From: Lamellibrachia columna
Lineage: Eukaryota; Annelida; Polychaeta; Sabellida; Siboglinidae
Reading direction: 5' to 3'
Length of the DNA: 64,000 bases
Assembly (NCBI GenBank): GCA_963662155.1
Contig: OY759269.1
Location: 4,393,598 to 4,457,597 of the forward strand
The notes beneath the pieces are model-generated. The model had not been told where the DNA came from. It searched no databases and saw only the letters and a program-made list of their open reading frames with translations. This document shows, piece by piece, positions 54,457 to 64,000 of this stretch. Within the stretch, counting starts at the first letter, position 1. Each line of letters opens with the position of its first letter. The position numbers were made by a program, and so were the translations under genes.

Positions 54457-57400
54457 CCTCGCCTCGTTGGCACATTGACTGTCAAACTGGCAATGGACAT
54501 TTGAGCCACTGACATTTGAGCCAACAAACGATTTGCTTATTAAAAGTATACATGGGCACACAACCAGACACATCCTAGTAGTACCAACTTTGAAGCATTT
54601 AAGCCAGACGTGTGCAGGTTGGGTTAAAATGCTGATACGTATGACACATTGGGAATTATCAGATATCAAGATGCTGTTATCTTAACTGTTTCAAAACAAT
54701 TGAACATTTTTCGTCCAGTATTTAAATAAACCGCAACGCCATACATAATTCAAGATTTATCAATCTGTCAATTATTTCCAGTGTATTATAAAAAGCTGTC
54801 CCCGATAGAAATTTGAATGACTAGAATGGCTTTCATCTGGTGCCCTAGTTTTGGGGAATCATAACACCCTTTTTCAGTGTTGGGATCCTGCCAATATCTC
54901 GCTTGTTCCTCTACACATTGCACCTCTGGTCATAGACATGATAAACGTTAAGGAAATAACATACAATGAAAAAATGATGTGTCAAACTGTGGTTAACTGG
55001 ATGTCTTTATGTGTATTGTTGTCATGTTGCTGTGAATTACGCTAGCCATCATTAAAGTTTATAACGTTATTAGATATTTTGTTTTAGAAAAGGTCGAAAA
55101 AGGGTTATTTTGTCCTTGAGACAACCAAGGTGTGGTGCGCGTGCATATAACATGTAGGTAAATTATTTGCCATCATAACTCGTCCACTCTGCAATATGTT
55201 TCAGAATGCTGGCGTTTGACTGACGCAGAAGAGAAATAATTTTCAACCTTCCACACAACATATCTTTGAAACACCATGCCATTTTTTTGGCCACAAAAGA
55301 TTTCTAACACAGAACTTATGAAAGTTAATCTGCTCAGATTAACATGGATGACTTGTTCACCACAAGAATCGGCCAAGTTTTACCAAAGGACGATGACAAT
55401 ATGGCCAAAACAGCTTTGAGATAAACCCCGAAGGACAACGAAAACGAGGTAGACTAAAGATACCTCCGACTCCTGTGCTCTATAACGGTGGTTTGACGTG
55501 CCAAAGTATATGAAAAAAAATATAATTTAAGTGCACCTATTTCAAGTTTTTATGAGTTCCCACAATGTCCCACAATAAAATCCATGATCCTGCTATTTTG
55601 AATAAGCGCATTAGCATTGACACGCGATTGTTTCAACGCACGGCAAACAATTTGCGCGAAGTGCGTGTCGTACTTCCGTTGACAATCTCAAGCGATTTCA
55701 CATTTACCTTGCAACAGAGGCGCCACGGGTTATTTCGGGCAGCCTATGTTCTAATTACAATGTAATTAACCCCATTTCTGTTTGTAATACCCTATCAACT
55801 GAAACAGCGCTTCCGAATGAGCTGTTGAAGGTCAGTGACAGCCACAAAGGGGTGGTACGGCTTCAACTGAATCGAAGCGAAGCTTTTGACATCGACCGAC
55901 ATAAACATGCAGCTTACACGCTATTATGAAAACACGGGCAACATCGTCTGTTGGGTCGAAGGATATGCCTGTCATGGTTCGTTGCCTATATCCAGCAAAG
56001 ACAATACAGTAGTACAGCTGCCCGTGAACATTCAAGAGATCACCAAATGAACTGCGGCTAGTCCAGCAAGGCTTAATTACTGTTGACCGACCAGCACGTT
56101 CTTCAAATTAGTTTCTTACATAACAGTCCAGGCGAAGTTGGTGCTTCTGTTGACGCACCTGACAAGACCCATTTGTGAAAGACCCCACTTGCTGGTTTGC
56201 ATGGCTTCGGATTCAATACACATTCTTGGCCTATGACACACACTGTATGCTTGATGCGGTGTTGTGCGTGACGTTGACAGCCAGTCGGGGAAAATTTGTG
56301 AAGATTGAAAAAGGTGTTCCAATACAAAGACGAACAAAAACAAAGTGTTCTTTATGTGTGCACAGGAACGTGGTGACTAGCAGGAAACAGCGCCATGCAC
56401 GGGTGGCATTTCTCTCATGGCTGGCACGGCGACACTCTGAGAGGTTGGTAATGATCGAGTGATGTGTATCAAAGCAGCTAGGCCATGGAAGGTTATTCCA
56501 CCATGCACTTCCTTTATCTTCATAGCTTGAAGCTTTCAAATTTATGTATTGACTGTTAAAATGACTGTTTGTTTACTTATTTTTAAACTACGTTATAGCG
56601 AATCCACCTACGTTACAATATTGTGTCATATTATTTATTTTCTACATATCAATTGGTGAAATAACTCTGTATTGCATATCCCGTTTTAGATATTGTGTAC
56701 TATTTTCTAGGAAATATTTTTTTATTGTCGCTGTTCACGCGATACATGAAAGATGTTCATTAACGGACTACCTGTCGTGTGTGCCTCTTCGAGTCTTGCT
56801 AAGGGATCATCTACAAACAATTTCGGCTTTAATTCTCATTATATGATGAAAAGCTAGGTTTGTGCATAAATGTTAATTCGGTATTGTATATAGGTATGAT
56901 CTATTCCATTGTTGCACATTTAGTTGGACCGGCAATTAATGTATTGGGGCATATATTTATTACTAATGATATTTAATGGTGACAAATTCGTAAATTTCAG
57001 ATTACTAACTCCATACAGCCCCTTCTGGGGACAGCAGCATGATAAAGCGCCGTTGTTTTATATTTGCCCCTTATTTGATATGTGTGCTATATTTATATTT
57101 GTAATACTAATACTTGTTCATATAAAGGCCAAATAAAGAGCATGTGTCTGCTTGTCTGTTGTAGGCGCCATCTTAGATTGACCACTTCCGGCGGATGTAC
57201 ATAGCTATGATTGAATATGCATAATTCAATATCAATAAAATGGATTAGTAATATTATATACGCATTTTATATCGTGTATGCTGGATCACCATATGATGTA
57301 TTGTATATAATAAACATTCTAATGAATAAATAGTTTAAATATTTTCATTAGATGTTGTCACTTCAGCTAAATTTAGATTGAACATTTTTGAAAGACACAC

Positions 57401-57786
57401 ACCACAAATTCGTCTTTTTGGTCATGACATAGTATATAAGCAAAAGTAATTCCTATAGTTAATAGGTTGGGAACTATAACACACAGGGTTATGTCTCAGT
57501 AGTCGGGTGGGAGACTACAGGCTTAGGGGTCGACATACACTCTCCCTTGAATAGTTCAATAAAGCAACCAAAAGAGATCCTGTGTTGTGGAGGAGGTCCC
57601 ACACACCAAATCTGTAAAGTGCTCCACTAATTGCCCGAGCCCAAGGCAGAATGGCAAAGCGTCACTCGCTTCACTGTGGTCTCTTCTTTTTTCTGTGCAT
57701 TATTTTAATCTTTTGACTGACATTTGAAATTGATGACAAACTAGTGTTACAATTAGTGTTTCCTTGTAACGCTTTTATTTGGGAAT

Positions 57787-57799
57787 ACACACACACACA

Positions 57800-57847
<48 letters not shown>

Positions 57848-57889
57848 CACACGCACACGCACACGCACACGCACGCACACACACATTCA

Positions 57890-57969
<80 letters not shown>

Positions 57970-57990
57970 AAACACACAAACCCACAAAAA
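57787..57990. repeat. CGCA then CA microsatellite; right end of duplication copy 2
   Basis: CGCA units for about 60 bp, a short unique CATTCACTACAC, then about 65 bp of CA and CAAACACA variants. It replaces the longer CA tract of copy 1. Confidence 0.95.
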
Positions 57991-58014
57991 CACACACACA
58001 CAACATTCAACATC

Positions 58015-58610
58015 TTTTCCCAGTCAGAAACACCCAGTTAAGCAAACAATTGTAGGCTACCGGTTCAGGCCATAATCCCTATTTCTTTAATAAAACCACC
58101 AGGATGTCCTCAAACTGCCATTCATCAGTTAACCCATCAGTTAGCCATGGAATGCAGTGAGAAGACCATGCCACTTGACACTGGCTGACAATGCAACTGC
58201 GAAGAACTTCCAGCTGAGTCTTCCTCTGTAGAAACAAACTCAGACAAACTGAACTGATGTGTCAGCATGTAAATTGGTCTGATGTTGTCTTTATTCAAAA
58301 CAGGGACAAGCAAGCTTGATTGAAATTGTAACACATACCCTTTGTACCAATTTGGACAAATCTTCTCACCTATGCCCTTTCAAAATTAATGATGTACATG
58401 TTTGGGGGGTCACTTTAGTCACTGGTACACTAACTACAAGCAAAGATATTGGTTATATGGGTATTGTTATGGCAACGCATGTGGTTTATAAATTGTTAAT
58501 TGCAGTTATGAAGGGACTGATTTATGTGTGTAAAAAGGAGGGGTTCGTAAAATGTAAAAGTATGTTTGGGAATTGAAATGTCATAAAAAAAATGTATATA
58601 CACACAAACA
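58015..58610. other. Unique sequence right of the duplication
   Basis: Minus frame at 58137-58334 (RPIYMLTHQFSLSEFVSTEE, DSAGSSSQLHCQPV) has balanced composition but no recognised domain or clear splice sites. Otherwise unassigned. Confidence 0.3.
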
Positions 58611-58615
58611 CACAC

Positions 58616-58618
<3 letters not shown>

Positions 58619-58658
<40 letters not shown>
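58619..58658. repeat. TA microsatellite
   Basis: About 19 uninterrupted TA units preceded by ACACACAAA. Confidence 0.95.
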
Positions 58659-58660
<2 letters not shown>

Positions 58661-59066
58661 AAATAACAACACAAGTCCAGCGTAGAATGAAATAAGCCAA
58701 ATAATGACATTTAGATTTATTAATTAAGGAGCAGGAAATTAGGCAAGCATACACCATCAAAAGAAGATACATCAAATAATCTCAGCAACCATGCCGGCCC
58801 CCAAAAGGTGTTTACACATAATTAGTAAATCACGCCTATCAGCTACCCACTACCAGTACTATCTGTACCACTACTGACTTACATACAATTCACATGGTGT
58901 CGGTGAGGCTCACTCCGCCGTGAATTAACCATACACATACATGTACAAACAGAAAGACTGGGGTACTCGATCCCCCCAGCCAAACAGGATATATGAAAAA
59001 AGTGGGCTAACCATCCAACATTCGTGAACAATTCATAATGAAAATTATGGTAACACAACACACACT

Positions 59067-59324
59067 ATGTATAAAGGTGTTACATATCTAGACATTAGTC
59101 AACCAATAACTACTAACACATCAGACCGAGAGGTAGGGCCAAACAGCCACACAAATGTACTCGTAAAAAGTACCCGCACTAAAAACCCTGTGTACACTAC
59201 TGAAAACTCAGTGGAGGGAAAAGCGTTACTGCAAAACATCGTGTACCAAACAGGGAAAATCGTCAACAAATTCAAAAACTTTGTGAACTACCTCTCTGTC
59301 GTCAGTGTTTCACTGTGTATCTGA
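59067..59324 (+). other. Unidentified open frame
   Basis: An 85-codon frame (VTYLDISQPITTNTSDREVG, ENSVEGKALLQNIVYQTGKI, VNKFKNFVNYLSVVSV) with balanced composition; no motif recognised and it runs into the diverged repeat at 59325. Could be part of an unknown mobile element. Confidence 0.25.
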
Positions 59325-59480
59325 GTATTGCATATCCCGTTTAAAATGTTTAGTATTATTTTCTAGGTGTATGGTGTAAGTATTATTGCTGTTCACACGA
59401 TACATGAAAGATGTTCATTTACGGACTGCCTGCCCTATTTGTCTGATCGAGTCCTGCTGAGAGATCATCTATTATTTACT
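59325..59480 (+). repeat. Diverged partial copy of the 7-kb unit (matches about 5945-6095)
   Basis: GTATTGCATATCCCGTTT, GCTGTTCACACGATACATGA, AAGATGTTCATTTACGGACT, GAGTCCTGCTGAGAGATCAT align with 5950-6092 and 56665-56812, with about 20 percent or more visible differences. Together with 13484-13595 it shows the unit contains older dispersed sequence. Confidence 0.75.
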
Positions 59481-59599
59481 TACATAAAAAATGAGGAAAC
59501 ACGCGCCTCCTCCAACGCACGCATACCGGATGCATCAGGTCCGACCCCACCGCCCCCATCCACGTACGCACTATTGGTAGTGGTGACGTAACTAAGTCT

Positions 59600-60290
59600 A
59601 TAATAAGCGGCTGGCAGCAGGTGCAAATATCAATATTTTCCATCAAAGCGGGAGGGTACAAAATCAAGATCCATGTTGCAATGTGTTGACAAGATATTTG
59701 TCTAAACGACAACAAATCGGTGTCAAAATCGCTGACGTAGACGTAGAACTCTACTTCAGTCCTTTCACAACAACGATGCTTTCAAACACCTTACGACATC
59801 TTTCAAATGTGTTCCCCACAATAGTTGGGTGGATAAATAGAAAGAGTGTGCACTTGTGCATACAATTTTGACACTGCATGCATATACTACTTGGGACCCT
59901 GAATGTGTTCTGATATAGTGCGGATTCAACTTACAGCGCCACCTAGTGGTTGGCCAGACACTGTACGGCAGATATGTAAACTAATTACGATGACAATAAT
60001 GAAACTTAGCAGACACTTAGATAATATATTAACTTATGGTATCTGGCTATATAACCATAACAAATGTTACCATATACGTCGCATTTTTAAAGATAAATAG
60101 GTTTACACGGGCAATGATTTTATATATTTTACTTTAGACTTTCTCCGACATTCAAAGTCAAAACAAATGTTCCCATATCATAAGAATAACTTCAACTAGA
60201 GCCTTACTTGTGGTGTCAATAAATAGTTTTTCGATGCGATGATTTAAAATAGATTACTTTTGAGCTACTACGACAGTCGTATATCCGCCA
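59600..60290. other. Unassigned sequence
   Basis: AT-rich, no recognised gene, RNA or repeat. The word CGCCACCTAGTGG is at 59937-59949, a motif resembling the CTCF core (CCACNAGGTGGCG in the opposite sense), but isolated. Confidence 0.3.
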
Positions 60291-60295
60291 TCTCT

Positions 60296-60580
60296 AAACA
60301 CGGCAAATATAAATGCCGGAGAAGGTCAAAAGTCAAATATTTGAAATTGTTGCCACCGAAAACCTGTGTTTTGACAATACACTTACGGCTCTAGGTGATG
60401 TAGTTTTTAAGATGCTTGGAAAATTAGTTTTAACGACAATCATCTTTAAATATGGCGGATATGAATGTCGGAAGAGGTCAAAACTAAAATATTTTAAATC
60501 GTTGTCCCCGAAAACCTGTGTTTTGACAGTACACTTACGGCTCTATATGGTGTAATTTTCAAGATATGGGGAAAATTGGC
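60296..60580. repeat. Two-unit tandem repeat of about 145-150 bp
   Basis: AAATATAAATGCCGGAGAAGGTC...ACCGAAAACCTGTGTTTTGA...ACACTTACGGCTCTA (60305-60395) recurs as AAATATGGCGGATATGAATGTCGGAAGAGGTC...CCCGAAAACCTGTGTTTTGA...ACACTTACGGCTCTA (60449-60545). Confidence 0.85.
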
Positions 60581-60935
60581 ATAAATGTTGGAAAAGTGCC
60601 ACAAAAAGCATTATGTTATACTATTATATGCCCCTTTTGTACCGGAAATGATTTGGAATGATGTAATGAACACATTGAGATACACAAATACAAGTAAGGA
60701 CGTCGACAGAAAGCCGTGTAAGTTAGACTAGTTAAAGCTGATTCGTTAAATGGTTCAGCCCATCGATAATCCGGTTCACTTATGTGCAGGTGTGTAGTGT
60801 GTGACTAGCTTAAGTAATGTGCGCAGTCTGTTTAATAAAATTGTCTATTTTTGTTCAAATCATCGAAAGAATTGAGTTTAGTCCTTAGATGATAGATCTG
60901 GACCAAAATAGTGGATATCCAAAATGGTAAACACT

Positions 60936-61150
60936 GTGTGGGTCAATGCTGATCATGGGCGTGACTTCCATCCTCTGGCTGATCACATGACAAAGTTCAA
61001 AAAATTCAACAAGGAAGAAACTCGTTGTTTTTCAGCATTTCGATTATCACTTCAGTTTATGCCTGAACAAGTATTAACTATTTTAATTGTTTGTCTAATG
61101 ATTTCACAAAAACTACATTCAAAAGTTGCACAAACGAGCTAGCATGTTGG
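60936..61150 (+). repeat. Dispersed repeat family V, copy 3
   Basis: GGTCAATGCTGATCATGGGC, GTGACTTCCATCCTCTGGCT, TCTAATGATTTCACAAAAAC and CACAAACGAGCTAGCATG match 33378-33590. The word AGCATG has an inverted partner CATGCT at 61609. Confidence 0.8.
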
Positions 61151-61159
61151 TCTCAAGTA

Positions 61160-62285
61160 ATTATGCTCCTAACAACCCAATATTGGGTTATCGCAGGAGT
61201 TTGGTCCAATAATGGCTTTTAGTGTCTCTTCCAAAAGACGCAGGCAAAGTGGGTAACGAAGTTGCCAGAAATAGCAGGAATAATACCCTTGCAGAGGCGC
61301 TGCTAACAATGATCACGTGCCGCTTATAGCCAATGAGATCGCACAAAAGCGACCTCCACGCAGATTACGCGTGGTCGGAAGATCGACTTTAAAAGATTGA
61401 TAAAAGGTCCCGATTTACCCATTTAAAAAATTAAAAAGATGCTTCACTGAAGCTGAAGACGTCTTTGATTTAAAATTTCGCCAATTTGAACCGGGAGCTG
61501 TAGTACACACAAATGAAATGAAAAATACACGTACAACGTAATACATTTTTACGAGTAATGGGAAGCAGGGGTCAGGGATTTTAAAATTGTCAGAGGATAG
61601 CAATTAACATGCTAGTCCAGCAGCTATGTAGGGAAGAAGAAGTTGGATTTGTGGATATGTTTTGTTAAGTTACACATAGCTCGCAAAGGTTACATACATC
61701 ACTCATATATTTCTGGTAGTACTTGGCGAGAGTGTCAACTGCGCTAGACCGCAGTGTGTCAGTCAGTCGTTGATATAGGACATCTGGTGACCGAGGGATG
61801 AGTCGCTAGCTGCGATGCCTAGTGCGCGGATGTGTAATGTCTTAAAGTTCGGGTGATCATGTAGTTCTTTCTCTGTTGTCATAGAGCACAGCTGACTGTG
61901 ACGGTATGGATCTGGAAAGATAATACTTAACAACTACTTCGTCATGGAGTACGTCAAATTGTTATTCAGCATTGTATACAGTTTTGTTGATGTCTGAATA
62001 TGCATATTTGTATGTAATGCTAAGTGAGAACTACCTGTGAAATAGTGTGTTTGATCATTTATTACCTTGGCTCTAAATTAATCAACTTTTGCAAAATCTT
62101 CAACATTCATTAGAAAATGTTGTTGTTGAGTTTTTTAGATGAAATATGTTATTTTAGCCTCATTACACAACAATTTACTGCATCGTGAAAGGTTGTTCTT
62201 TTATATGTGGGTTTCAATGTATCACTGACTGAAAATGAAATGATAAACTCATCTACATAAGAGTAAATAAAGAATGTGTAGGTTT
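61160..62285. other. Unassigned sequence
   Basis: No gene or repeat family recognised. A T/A-rich unique region with several short frames lacking motifs. Confidence 0.3.
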
Positions 62286-62288
62286 TTC

Positions 62289-62600
62289 TTACATCTTATA
62301 AAACTCTATGACAATATCTGTATCATGACAATTAATACATAGATCCAAGACAAAGAAAATCCTTGAATTGAATGAATGAATGCCGAGGTGATTTTCCAGC
62401 CTCTGAATAACACTGCTGGCCCATATGGAGTGAGAGTATTTCACTTTATAGACGACAGATGCTAGCACAAGAGTTGTCCGATCACTGACCTGTTCCATCC
62501 TTTTTTCGTCAGTCAGTAAGGACGAAACATCAAAGTAAGAATCTGCAATTAACTGGCTCTTATGTATAAATTCCCTACGTTGCCATACCTTTGTGTAAAT
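62289..62600 (-). CDS. Candidate terminal exon, unidentified
   Basis: Minus frame of about 100 codons without an ATG at its start, so an upstream splice (GATTTACACAAAG at about 62590) would be needed. It reads VWQRREFIHKSQLIADSYFD, VSSLLTDEKRMEQVSDRTTL, VLASVVYKVKYSHSIWASSV, IQRLENHLGIHSFNSRIFFV and DLCINCHDTDIVIEFYKM, then TAA. Composition is protein-like, with hydrophobic/charged alternation and no simple-sequence bias. I cannot assign a family. No polyadenylation signal was checked beyond 62289. Confidence 0.4.
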   Translation of the reverse strand: MYTKVWQRREFIHKSQLIADSYFDVSSLLTDEKRMEQVSDRTTLVLASVVYKVKYSHSIWASSVIQRLENHLGIHSFNSRIFFVLDLCINCHDTDIVIEFYKM

Positions 62601-62800
62601 CAATATTTATGTCAAACATAGACAGGATACTAAATGCGTGACAGATCAAACACACATATCTTTAATCATTCTCTGGTCTTAATTAATTCTCCACATTTAT
62701 TTATCATTCATCTAATTAACCATACACTAAATAAGGCAATAATAATGTGATTCTCTGATAATCAGTTAGAATACCACAATGTGTGAATTTGTTACTGATG

Positions 62801-62899
62801 ACTAGTGCTGTGACAGTTCCGGGTCTAGAAAGTAACAGAACAAATACCTGCCAATACCCACTGTTTCGGTTCTAGACCCGGAACTGTGACAACACTAGT
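62801..62899. repeat. 99-bp near-perfect hairpin (miniature inverted repeat)
   Basis: Left arm ACTAGTGCTGTGACAGTTCC then GGGTCTAGAA; right arm TTCTAGACCCGGAACTGTGA then CAACACTAGT. Pairing runs about 38 bp with two or three mismatches and a loop of about 22 bases. Looks like a foldback MITE or a structural hairpin. Confidence 0.9.
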
Positions 62900-64000
62900 T
62901 ACTACTGAAGGTTTCTTATTATTACATAATTACAGAGCCAATTAATATGTACACATAGTCACATACCACTAAACGAGCATAGATGGCGGAAGGCAATATC
63001 AGATTCAGTTCAGCCCAACTATTCTTCGTTTGATAAATTTTAAACATACCTTTTTATAAGTTTTGATACAAAATGCCACAATTTTAGTGCAATTTTCTGA
63101 CACAGTGTTACTGTATAAGAGAGATATATCTTTATATATAAATCTTGTTTACGTTTTCAAAAAACATTAAAAGTACTTCGATTCTGACACTTTTTTCACA
63201 TTGAAATGTATCGTAACTACCACCATCTCATAAAAAAGATCAGCAATTTGACATTTTCATCCCTATTTTTGGCGGTACCAATTTGTGAAATTTGATCGAT
63301 TAGGGTCTAAATGTTCTTCGACCCAAATTCTTGTCACTAGCAAATTGTATCTACACTCCAGCAGGTCTAAATATAGGCAGAAACACATACATTGTATTAA
63401 ATAGGAATACTATTAGGCCAATAATTTTGTTTAAATTAAAACACTGCTTCGAAACATTCTGCCTCGCCCTTGCTGCCATTCCATTAACCTCGATTATTCA
63501 AGCTGCGGAATGTGGCGCCACAGTTTGTTGCACACACTACACATTCATCAAGAATTACCCGTATATATTTTATGTCCTGGAATATCAAGCAACAAATGTT
63601 GTTGTAGGTAATATTGGTTTTTAGATAACTGAAAGTTCGTAGAATGGCTCTGAATTCAGAAAACGCAAAAAAAAACTTTAAATTAATTTCAAAATGTTTT
63701 GCCACCTGTAAAACTCTGCTTTACTGTATATTCAACCATTACAGACGGCTTTGACTAACATCATCCCGGCGGTCGATGTTCCTCCTATCTTGGGCAGATC
63801 TACAGAATTAATAGTAAAAAATGGTTCCATACTTTAGTCATGATAACTATTATAACAAATTTGGTTTTTAGGAAAGTTATATTTTAAAAAGTGGAAGATA
63901 ATTTTTTGACGAGGGTGTGACCCAATAGAATAATTAAAATTTGTAATTTGTAATGTACTATGCTATAAAAACTGCATCACATTAAACGTATAAGTAAAAT
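62900..64000. other. Unassigned right end of window
   Basis: An open plus frame at 63331-63624 (FKLKHCFETFCLALAAIPLT, CTHYTFIKNYPYIFYVLEYQ) is not recognised and overlaps a minus frame. Otherwise AT-rich without identified features. Confidence 0.3.

Larger units (their letters stand above)
50143..57781 (+). repeat. Segmental duplication, copy 2
   Basis: Direct repeat of 1-7060 beginning at CAGGGTGGTCTGTTGCAATT (copy 1: ...CTGTGGCAATT). Ends at GGGAATACACACAC before the microsatellite. Differences include one extra 31-bp unit, longer CGCA tracts, the 443-bp RT insertion at 54014-54456 and small indels beside it. Since copy 1 starts at the window edge, 50143 need not be the true left end of the unit. 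Confidence 0.95.

Noticed and set aside
59937..59949. CTCF-type insulator site
   Set aside because: CGCCACCTAGTGG resembles the core but is a single short match without flanking motif support.

Overview
The window looks like animal nuclear DNA, most likely from a marine invertebrate. It is AT-rich and intron-like, has no operon-style gene packing, and holds many microsatellites, minisatellites and several non-LTR retrotransposon lineages. Bona fide coding sequence is sparse. The few exon-like blocks sit between AG and GT/GC splice signals, as expected of a eukaryote. A mollusc-like or other lophotrochozoan source is a guess from repeat style only; the phylum cannot be fixed by eye.

Layout. 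Bases 1-7060 are one copy of a large, recent segmental duplication; the second copy is 50143-57781, same orientation, about 50 kb away. Both copies end inside a CA-type microsatellite, after which the flanks differ. Copy 2 carries a 443-bp internal reverse-transcriptase (RT) fragment that copy 1 lacks. From 7.1 to 13.7 kb there are CA, CCA and CGCA tracts, a 45-bp minisatellite of about 32 units (9265-10705), and an internally deleted RTE-type LINE beside GAT repeats. From 14.9 to 26.1 kb there are isolated exon candidates: a first exon with a YY1-like site, an E2F-like site, and 3' exons at 21.2, 22.5 and 26.0 kb. Around them lie a three-unit tandem repeat, duplicated SINE-containing blocks and a 2.57-kb foldback element with arms of about 600 bp (23209-25781). 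At 26.3-31.9 kb come an 877-bp insertion with 87-bp terminal direct repeats and a 16-bp target duplication, a 34-bp minisatellite interrupted by a TTAA-flanked MITE, LINE fragments, a 35-bp minisatellite and an inverted repeat pair.

From 32 to 43 kb there are RTE LINE remnants, small repeats and, on the minus strand, dispersed exons related to aminomethyltransferase (glycine cleavage T protein). Their order, and an in-frame stop, indicate rearranged or pseudogenic copies. From 44.5 to 47.7 kb lies the best-preserved element: a CR1/jockey-type LINE with an endonuclease and a complete RT, broken by one frameshift and one nonsense codon. At 48.6-49.8 kb is the remnant of a widespread uncharacterised invertebrate protein family that looks like an RNase-H-fold transposase. 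The last 6 kb (58-64 kb) hold a TA microsatellite, diverged repeat copies, a 99-bp near-perfect hairpin and mostly unassigned sequence.

Nothing here forms a pathway. The window is a record of transposition, tandem expansion and segmental duplication around a few gene fragments. All exon calls are by eye and need transcript or homology support.
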